A stretch of 7,665 bases of DNA from Chromatiales bacterium (GTDB taxonomy: Bacteria; Pseudomonadota; Gammaproteobacteria; UBA6429; Thiohalophilaceae): positions 1-7,665 of the forward strand of contig JALXDW010000523.1 of the NCBI GenBank assembly GCA_027070385.1, written 5' to 3'. Under the pieces are notes generated by a model. The model did no database searches. It saw only the letters and a program-made list of their open reading frames with translations, and was not told the DNA's origin. The translations under genes were made by a program, and so were the position numbers. Below, one piece after another: positions 1-7,665 of the stretch (position 1 is its first letter; each line of letters starts with the position of its first letter).

Positions 1-1
1 G

Positions 2-3000
2 GGTACTATCTCGCGCTTGATAGAAGCGAAACCTGAAGAACTTCGAGTTTTCTTAGAAGAAGCTGCGGGTATTTCCAAATATAAAGAACGTCGTCGTGAA
101 AACGTTAATCGTATCAAGCATACGCGTGATAACCTGGATCGCCTGAATGATTTACGTGAAGAACTGGATAAACAACTGGCACGTTTAAAGCGTCAGTCGC
201 GTACTGCCGCACGTTATAAAGTATTGCGGGAAGAAGAGCGTCTGGCGAAAGGCCAGTTACAGGCATTGCGCTGGCAGGATATTAATCATCATTATGAAGA
301 AACGGAAGCGCTTATTTCAAAGCAGCAAATAGCCGTTGAAGGTGTGGTTGCCAAGCAACGCTCGATTGAAGCGGATATTGAAAAGCAACGCCAGGATCAT
401 ACCGAGGCTTCTGACAAGTTTAACCGGATTCAGAGTCGGTTTTACAGTGTGGGTTCAGATATTGCACGTTTGGAACAAACCATTCAACATGCCAAAGAGC
501 GTCGCCAACAAATTCAAAATGATATTCGTCAGGTTGAAAATGAATGGAACCAGGCACAAGCTCAGCTCAATATTGATCGTCAACGGATTGAATCACTGGA
601 AAAAGAGCGCACTGAACTTGAACCTCAGTTAAGCCAGTTAGAAGAAGCGGCAAAACATTCAGCACAAAAATTCAGTGATTCTGAACAGGCCATGCAGCAG
701 TGGCAGTCATCCTGGGATGAGATTAATAAACAGGCGATGGCACCGGCACAAACTGCTGAGGTAGAGCGTACACGGATTGAAAACTTTGATAAAACCATTG
801 CAGATTTATTGCAACGCAAGGAAAAGTTACAGCAAGAATTACACAGTATTTCACCTGAAAAATTTAATCAGGAAATTGATGCGTTGCAACAGCAACTTCA
901 ATCGACAACAGAAGAAGCTGAAGCCCATAAAAAGGCTGTTGAAAGTTCACAGCAACAAATTACCCAAGCACGTGAAGAAATTAATTCACTGAATAATGCG
1001 CTGCATGCCAAGCGTGATGATCTGCAATCCATTCGTGGCCGTTGCAGTTCACTTGAAGCTTTGCAACAGGCTGCACTTGGCAAGGAAGATTCGGATCTGA
1101 ATCAGTGGCTTAATGCGCAGTCTTTAACAGACGCCCCACGTTTAGCGGAAGAACTGAATGTTGAAGCCGGTTGGGAACGCGCAGTAGAAAGTGTATTAGG
1201 CCATTATTTACAGGCCGTTTGTATTAATGATATGTCGAATCTTGCCAGCCAGTTAACCCAACTTGAAAATGGCAGCATTGCTTTGTTCGATACTCGTACT
1301 GTGGGCACAACCGAAGCATTGCCGGGTAATGCGCTGCTTGAAAAAGTAAACTCAAATTATGATCTAAAATCGGTGTTAGGACATGTGTTAGCGGCAAACT
1401 CACTGGAAGATGCGCTGGCACTACGTTCCGAACTTGCCTTACATCAGTCGGTTGTGACACCGGAAGGTATCTGGCTGGGGCCGAACTGGATTCGTTATAT
1501 GAAAAGTGATGCTTCTGAATCCGGTATTTTACAGCGTGAACAGGAAATCAAGTCATTGCATCAGGCAATTGATAGTCTGGATGCAGATGTGAAAGATTTA
1601 CAGGCAAAGCTTGAACAGCAACAGCAGCAACTTAAAAATGTTGAATCAGAACGAGATGCTCAACAGGCAACATTGAACCAGACTACGCGTCAGCTTGCTG
1701 ATATACAAGCGCAACTCAATGCAAAGAAAAATAACCGTCAACAGGTTGAATCACGCCAGGGTAATTTACAGGCTGAATTTGCGCAGGCAGAGGAAAAAAT
1801 TGCCCAGGCTCAACATGATTCCCGTGAAGCACGTGGTCAGTTGCAACAGGCACTCGATGCCATGGCTGAGCTGGAGAAAAAACGCAACGAACTGAGTCAA
1901 CAACGTGATGTGATTGCCGAACAACATGCACAAAATCGAACCCAGGCTAATGAAGATCGTGAAGCTTTGCAGAAAGTAACCATTCGGGTTGAAACATTGC
2001 GTACAGAGTTGTCATCAACACAACAAACGCTTGAGCGAATGGAATCACAATTACAGCAATTAACCACACGTCGAGATGAATTATCAAAATCATTTGATGA
2101 AGGTGAAGCACCACTGGCTGAAATGGCCAAAGAAATTGAACAACTGTTGGCACAGCGCGCTGAAGTCGAAGGCCAAATGAAACAGGCTCGTGATGTGATG
2201 ACCGACATTGAACAGCAATTACAAAAACTTGAGGAGTTACGCGCACAGGTTGAGCAGGAGCATGAAGAAGCCCGTAATGTACTAGAACAAACACGGATTA
2301 ACGGGCAAGAACAAAAAGTACGGCGGCAAACCATTGAAGAACAACTGCTGGAAGCCGGTTTTGAGTTAAACGCATTAATGCAGGAAATGCCGGAAGAAGC
2401 AAATATTGATGTTTGGCAAACCATGGTCGAAGAGTTGGAAGGCAAAATTCATCGACTTGGGCCTATCAATCTGGCAGCTATTGATGAGTTTGAACAGGAA
2501 TCTGAGCGTAAAGAATATCTGGATGCCCAGAATGAAGATCTGGTTGAAGCACTGAAAACACTGGAAGATGCGATTAACAAAATCGATCGTGAAACTCGTA
2601 CACGTTTCAGTGATACTTTTGATAAGGTTAATGCCAAGCTAAAAGAGTTATTCCCACGCCTGTTTGGTGGTGGCCATGCTTATCTTGAATTAACCGGGGA
2701 TGATATTCTTGAAGCAGGCGTGACCGTTATGGCGCGCCCACCGGGAAAACGTAACAGTACCATCCATTTATTGTCCGGTGGTGAGAAAGCGTTGACAGCG
2801 GTTGCAATGGTATTTGCTATTTTTGAACTTAACCCTGCACCGTTTTGTATGCTTGATGAAGTGGATGCACCGCTTGATGATGCTAATGTTGGGCGCTATT
2901 CCCAGTTAGTCAAACACATGTCTGATCGGATTCAGTTTATCTTTATTACTCATAATAAGGTAACAATGGAAATCGCCGATCATCTTACAGGGGTTACCAT

Positions 3001-3070
3001 GTCGGAGCCCGGTGTTTCACGCATGGTTGCGGTTGATGTTGATGAGGCTGTTGAACTCGCCGCTGTATAG
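2..3070 (+). CDS. smc: Chromosome segregation/condensation ATPase SMC, 5' partial
   Basis: SMC dimerises at a hinge, binds ScpA/ScpB and uses ATP to compact and help segregate the nucleoid. The gene runs in from before the window: the frame is open from base 2, and the first five codons (GTISR) complete the family motif GTISRLIEAKPEELR that follows the Q-loop. The TTG at 17 is therefore an internal leucine codon, not a start. The 1022 visible residues show a coiled coil to about residue 365, then the hinge (about 366-505). A second long Gln/Glu-rich coiled coil follows, and last the C-terminal ATPase head. In the head I see the ABC signature LSGGEK (starting at residue 924, base 2771) and Walker B CMLDEVDAP with Asp952 and Glu953. 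Roughly 145-150 N-terminal residues with Walker A are missing, which fits a normal SMC of about 1170 residues. This is a canonical SMC, not MukB. Confidence 0.97.
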   Translation, partial: GTISRLIEAKPEELRVFLEEAAGISKYKERRRENVNRIKHTRDNLDRLNDLREELDKQLARLKRQSRTAARYKVLREEERLAKGQLQALRWQDINHHYEETEALISKQQIAVEGVVAKQRSIEADIEKQRQDHTEASDKFNRIQSRFYSVGSDIARLEQTIQHAKERRQQIQNDIRQVENEWNQAQAQLNIDRQRIESLEKERTELEPQLSQLEEAAKHSAQKFSDSEQAMQQWQSSWDEINKQAMAPAQTAEVERTRIENFDKTIADLLQRKEKLQQELHSISPEKFNQEIDALQQQLQSTTEEAEAHKKAVESSQQQITQAREEINSLNNALHAKRDDLQSIRGRCSSLEALQQAALGKEDSDLNQWLNAQSLTDAPRLAEELNVEAGWERAVESVLGHYLQAVCINDMSNLASQLTQLENGSIALFDTRTVGTTEALPGNALLEKVNSNYDLKSVLGHVLAANSLEDALALRSELALHQSVVTPEGIWLGPNWIRYMKSDASESGILQREQEIKSLHQAIDSLDADVKDLQAKLEQQQQQLKNVESERDAQQATLNQTTRQLADIQAQLNAKKNNRQQVESRQGNLQAEFAQAEEKIAQAQHDSREARGQLQQALDAMAELEKKRNELSQQRDVIAEQHAQNRTQANEDREALQKVTIRVETLRTELSSTQQTLERMESQLQQLTTRRDELSKSFDEGEAPLAEMAKEIEQLLAQRAEVEGQMKQARDVMTDIEQQLQKLEELRAQVEQEHEEARNVLEQTRINGQEQKVRRQTIEEQLLEAGFELNALMQEMPEEANIDVWQTMVEELEGKIHRLGPINLAAIDEFEQESERKEYLDAQNEDLVEALKTLEDAINKIDRETRTRFSDTFDKVNAKLKELFPRLFGGGHAYLELTGDDILEAGVTVMARPPGKRNSTIHLLSGGEKALTAVAMVFAIFELNPAPFCMLDEVDAPLDDANVGRYSQLVKHMSDRIQFIFITHNKVTMEIADHLTGVTMSEPGVSRMVAVDVDEAVELAAV

Positions 3071-3078
3071 CATAATGA

Positions 3079-3112
3079 AAAACCATTACCAGATGATGGT
3101 AATGGTTTTGTT
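3079..3112 (+). terminator. Intrinsic terminator after smc
   Basis: A perfect 13-bp stem (3079-3091 paired with 3097-3109) closes a five-base loop (GATGA). The right arm ends in TTTT, followed by GTT. The hairpin starts nine bases after the smc stop codon. The left arm begins with an A-run, so it could also work weakly in the other direction. It probably reduces read-through from smc into zipA. The T-tract is short, so termination may be incomplete. Confidence 0.75.
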
Positions 3113-3151
3113 AAACATCAGATTTCCAGTACTCGGATTTTTGGCGAAACT

Positions 3152-6027
<2,876 letters not shown>

Positions 6028-6064
6028 TATTTAAGTAATTGAATATAATGTGATTAATTGAAAA

Positions 6065-6093
6065 GTGTGATATCTATCACATTAAGCTATAAT
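6065..6093 (+). promoter_or_regulatory. Probable sigma-70 promoter for the small gene at 6135
   Basis: A perfect -10 hexamer TATAAT lies at 6088-6093. At 17 bp spacing the -35 position is GTGTGA (6065-6070), which matches TTGACA at only three of six places. Transcription would begin near 6100, giving a leader of about 35 bases before the small open reading frame. A weaker alternative is TTTATA (6021-6026) with TATAAT (6044-6049), overlapping the end of ligA. The assignment is from sequence alone. Confidence 0.55.
6066..6081. promoter_or_regulatory. CRP/Vfr-like binding palindrome
   Basis: The sequence TGTGATATCTATCACA is an exact match to the CRP core TGTGA-N6-TCACA. Its symmetry is wider than the core: arms of seven bases (TGTGATA and TATCACA) surround a two-base centre. 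CRP, Vfr and related family members bind this motif in gammaproteobacteria. Its centre (6073.5) is about 26 bp before the predicted transcription start, inside the promoter spacer and overlapping the poor -35. With the TATAAT at 6088 that geometry suggests repression. Activation would need a different start site. Which regulator binds is inference. Confidence 0.6.
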
Positions 6094-6134
6094 TTAAGCA
6101 AGATTTTCAAAAATTCAGGATAGGAGTGATGCCA

Positions 6135-6293
6135 ATGGATGAAGCATATAAAGGCCCCGAAAGGCGGGTCGAACAACGCAGAAAAACCCCGGACCGCCGT
6201 GACATGATGCGGTTTGAACCCACTAAAACACCGCGGCGGTCAGGAAAAGACCGGCGGGTTAAAAGTATATGGGATGATCGAAACGGCTTTTAG
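6135..6293 (+). CDS. Small arginine-rich protein with repeated RR doublets, function unknown
   Basis: This 52-codon gene is preceded by a strong AGGAG (6122-6126) eight bases before the ATG. An in-frame ATG six bases earlier (6129, giving 54 residues) is possible, using AGGA at 6117-6120. Numbered from 6129, the product has five RR doublets at 12-13, 17-18, 23-24, 36-37 and 42-43. Four sit in similar contexts (GPERR, TPDRR, TPRR, GKDRR). A central MMRFEPTK segment and a C-terminal SIWDDRNGF follow. It has 12 Arg and 5 Lys against 10 acidic residues, no membrane segment, no signal peptide and no cysteine. It resembles, from memory, short conserved hypothetical proteins of gammaproteobacteria with PERR/DRR motifs, but I know of no established function. 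Its own promoter, CRP-like site, ribosome site and terminator support a real gene. Nucleic-acid or acidic-surface binding is a guess from charge only. Confidence 0.75.
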   Translation: MDEAYKGPERRVEQRRKTPDRRDMMRFEPTKTPRRSGKDRRVKSIWDDRNGF

Positions 6294-6302
6294 CCATATA
6301 CT
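6264..6302 (+). repeat. Inverted repeat spanning the small gene's stop codon
   Basis: AGTATATGG (6264-6272) and CCATATACT (6294-6302) are perfect 9-bp complements around a 21-base loop that contains the last codons and TAG of the small gene. An overlapping alternative pairs AAAAG (6261-6265) with CTTTT (6287-6291). It could fold in the RNA and protect or regulate the 3' end, but the large loop makes a chance match possible. Confidence 0.4.
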
Positions 6303-6330
6303 GGTAATGGTCATGCTATTTAGTACGAAA

Positions 6331-6352
6331 AGTTAAAAACAGACTTTTAACT
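6331..6352 (+). repeat. Small AT-rich inverted repeat
   Basis: AGTTAAAA (6331-6338) and TTTTAACT (6345-6352) are perfect 8-bp complements with a six-base loop (ACAGAC). It lies in the 3' untranslated part of the small-gene transcript, before the terminator. The stem is AT-rich and weak, and it has no U-tract of its own, so I do not call it a terminator. The interval 6294-6364 holds no other recognisable gene. Confidence 0.4.
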
Positions 6353-6364
6353 GGACAGATAATT

Positions 6365-6414
6365 AAAAGCCCTGGTTCCTTTAGTTTATTAAAGTAAACG
6401 AACCAGGGCTTTTT
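6365..6414. terminator. Strong bidirectional intrinsic terminator
   Basis: The arms AAAAGCCCTGGTTC (6365-6378) and GAACCAGGGCTTTT (6400-6413) form a perfect 14-bp stem with a GC-rich core. The 21-base loop can fold further through GTTTA (6384-6388) and TAAAC (6395-6399). T-runs follow the stem on both strands: TTTTT on plus, TTTTAATT on minus. It sits between the plus-strand small gene and the minus-strand isomerase gene and so can end both transcripts. Confidence 0.88.
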
Positions 6415-6446
6415 GTTGTATAAAATCAGGTTAGAGCAAATATCGC

Positions 6447-7268
6447 CTATTTGTTAACCTTGATTTTTGCTTTCTTGCGCAGCTTCAGCAGGTATTCCTG
6501 TAATTTCTTATTCTGCATAATAACGCGCACTTGTTGTTTAATGTCTTTAAATTTGGGTGGGTCCATTTTACGAACGTCTTCCAACTTGATGACATGCCAG
6601 CCAAACTTTGTTTTAGCCGGTTTCTTTGTATAAGTTCCCTTTTTCATGTTGGCGACTGCTTTGGAAAACTCTGGCACCATTTGGCGAGCATTAAACCAGC
6701 CGAGGTCACCACCGTTTTTACCGGTAGGACCGGTGGAATAGGCTTTGGCCAGTTTGATAAAGTCTTTACCGTTATCCAGTTCTTTAATCACCGACTTTGC
6801 CTTGTCTTCAGTTTTCAGCAGAATATGCCGGGCTTTAAATTCTTTTACATTGGCTGATTTTACCCGACGGTCATATTCCATTTTTAACTCGGTATCACTA
6901 ATCGGTGTAGCGGCCATTTTTTTACGAATTGCATGTTTGATTAGCAAATCAATACGGTGTTGTTGCAACTGGAATTGTACATCTTTATTTTTATCCAGAT
7001 TTTGTTTCAGCGCGTCCTGGTACATGAGTTCCCTGTTTACCAGTTCCTGAATAAGGACTTCACGGTTCTTTTTTTCATCGTATTTTGGGTTTTGTTTTTT
7101 CTTATGTTCAACATACGCGTCAAATGTTTGTTGTGATATGGGTTTACCATTAACAGTCGCAACGGCTTTGGTGGCAGAGTGTGCATTCAAGCTGACGAGA
7201 GTTATGCAGGCACTCAGGGTGAGAGCCAGAAATTTGCTCATTTTAAGAGCAGATGTTTTTTGTGACAT
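6447..7268 (-). CDS. Parvulin-type (PpiC/SurA-like) peptidyl-prolyl cis-trans isomerase, exported
   Basis: The product is a cell-envelope folding factor predicted to catalyse cis-trans isomerisation at X-Pro bonds. The ATG at 7268 has AAGGA (7276-7280) seven bases upstream and is followed directly by a signal sequence. The longer frame from 7337 adds 23 residues without a good ribosome site and would bury the signal. The 273 residues show a signal peptide (1 to about 32), a SurA-N-like chaperone helix region (about 36-140, starting AVATVNGKPIS), and a parvulin domain (about 145-233). The parvulin domain has RHIL (His148), GGDLGWF (186-192) and FGWHVIKL (222-229). A lysine-rich tail ends in KKAKIKVNK. 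LSAC at 18-21 matches a lipobox, so lipid modification at Cys21 is an alternative to release at about residue 31-32. At about half to two-thirds of SurA's length and with one parvulin domain, it is closer to the single-domain PpiC/PrsA-like group than to SurA itself. Confidence 0.92.
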   Translation of the reverse strand: MSQKTSALKMSKFLALTLSACITLVSLNAHSATKAVATVNGKPISQQTFDAYVEHKKKQNPKYDEKKNREVLIQELVNRELMYQDALKQNLDKNKDVQFQLQQHRIDLLIKHAIRKKMAATPISDTELKMEYDRRVKSANVKEFKARHILLKTEDKAKSVIKELDNGKDFIKLAKAYSTGPTGKNGGDLGWFNARQMVPEFSKAVANMKKGTYTKKPAKTKFGWHVIKLEDVRKMDPPKFKDIKQQVRVIMQNKKLQEYLLKLRKKAKIKVNK

Positions 7269-7292
7269 GTTTTTGTCCTTAATCCTTAAAAT

Positions 7293-7337
7293 AGTATAAT
7301 CAAAGTAGCTATCTGCATAAGTACAGATAAGCGTCAA
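7293..7337 (-). promoter_or_regulatory. Upstream region of the isomerase gene with a possible promoter and an inverted repeat
   Basis: The 90 bases between yciI and the isomerase gene hold, on the minus strand, a TATACT hexamer (7298-7293) about 25 bases before the ATG and a TTGACG hexamer (7337-7332). Those two are too far apart to form one standard promoter, so at least one is probably incidental. Between them TATCTG (7310-7315) and CAGATA (7324-7329) form a perfect 6-bp inverted repeat with an eight-base spacer, which could be an operator. No terminator-like hairpin follows yciI, so read-through from yciI is also possible. Confidence 0.3.
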
Positions 7338-7358
7338 ATAGCTTTTGTCTAGAATAAC

Positions 7359-7658
7359 TTATGGTAATACCTTTTTAAAGGGCTTTACTGTGACGTTGTT
7401 ATAAACACCGGCTTTAATATAAGGGTCAGCATTGGCCCATGACTGTGCTGTTTCGAAAGAATCAAATTCTGCAACAATTAACGAACCGCTAAAACCGGCT
7501 GGGCCGGGATCTTCGTTATCGATGGCCGGGTGAGGCCCCGCCAGGATCAATTTGCCTTGTTCTTTCAATTTTTCCAAACGGGCAACATGTGCGGGGCGTG
7601 CTGCTAATCTTTTGTTAAGGCTATCGGGTTTATCTTCAGCAATGATGGCGTACCACAT
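7359..7658 (-). CDS. yciI: YciI family protein
   Basis: This 99-residue protein matches E. coli YciI (98 residues) along its whole length. Landmarks are the N-terminal strand [10 protein letters not shown], the helix [15 protein letters not shown] with the family His24, [37 protein letters not shown] and the C-terminal VKPFKKV. YciI proteins have a dimeric ferredoxin-like alpha/beta fold with a conserved His and Asp that look like an active site, but the cellular reaction is not established. The ATG at 7658 agrees with the family start. Only seven bases upstream of it are in the window and no ribosome site is seen in them. It is read in the same direction as the isomerase gene, 90 bp ahead of it. 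The protein is complete and likely cytoplasmic. Confidence 0.95.
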   Translation of the reverse strand: MWYAIIAEDKPDSLNKRLAARPAHVARLEKLKEQGKLILAGPHPAIDNEDPGPAGFSGSLIVAEFDSFETAQSWANADPYIKAGVYNNVTVKPFKKVLP

Positions 7659-7665
7659 TAATTAT

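Noticed and set aside
17..19. TTG as a possible start codon of the SMC gene
   Set aside because: The frame is open back to base 2 and encodes GTISR, the conserved residues just before LIEAKPEELR, so the gene simply begins before the window.
1612..1641. CAA/CAG codon run encoding QQQQQ in the SMC coiled coil
   Set aside because: It is short, mixed-codon, and ordinary for Gln-rich coiled coils; not a meaningful tandem repeat.
1897..2445. 182-codon open frame on the minus strand inside smc
   Set aside because: It is a Cys/Ser-rich antisense product of Gln/Glu-rich coiled-coil codons, with no family resemblance and lying wholly inside a clear gene.
6049..6059. Second TGTGA half-site just upstream of the CRP-like palindrome
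   Set aside because: No matching TCACA follows at the required distance (GAAAA instead), so a second full site is not supported.
6307..6336. Nine-codon frame MVMLFSTKS after the small gene
   Set aside because: No ribosome binding site and too short to judge; it lies in the untranslated tail.
7269..7337. 23-residue N-terminal extension of the isomerase
   Set aside because: It would place charged and aromatic residues ahead of a clear signal sequence, and the internal ATG at 7268 has an AAGGA site at ideal spacing.

Overview
This window looks like chromosomal DNA from a gammaproteobacterium of moderate to low GC content. The gene order smc-zipA-ligA on one strand, read with established knowledge, is the arrangement seen in pseudomonad-like gammaproteobacteria. 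ZipA is essentially restricted to Gammaproteobacteria. The presence of a canonical SMC rather than MukB argues against enterobacteria and their close relatives. I cannot name a genus from the sequence alone.

Layout, left to right. Positions 2-3070 (+) hold the C-terminal seven-eighths of the chromosome condensation ATPase SMC; its N-terminal ATP-binding part lies before the window. A strong hairpin terminator (3079-3112) separates it from zipA (3152-3961, +), the membrane tether of the FtsZ ring. 44 bp further on is ligA (4006-6027, +), a complete NAD-dependent DNA ligase. After ligA comes a short, compact transcription unit of its own. It has a perfect TGTGA-N6-TCACA palindrome (CRP/Vfr-like), a perfect TATAAT box, and a strong AGGAG ribosome binding site. 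These precede a 52-54 codon arginine-rich small protein gene (6135-6293, +), a 3' region with successive inverted repeats, and a strong bidirectional terminator (6365-6414). The last part is read from the minus strand: yciI (7359-7658), then a parvulin-type peptidyl-prolyl isomerase gene (6447-7268).

The first three genes are housekeeping genes for chromosome organisation, cell division and DNA joining. The two minus-strand genes are a periplasmic (possibly lipid-anchored) folding factor and a small YciI-family protein. The least explained part is the 6028-6446 segment: a small conserved-looking RR-repeat protein under what appears to be cAMP receptor-type control, with a structured 3' untranslated region. 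No mobile elements, CRISPR arrays, tRNA or rRNA genes are visible. I see no sign of frameshifts, degraded genes or recent transfer.
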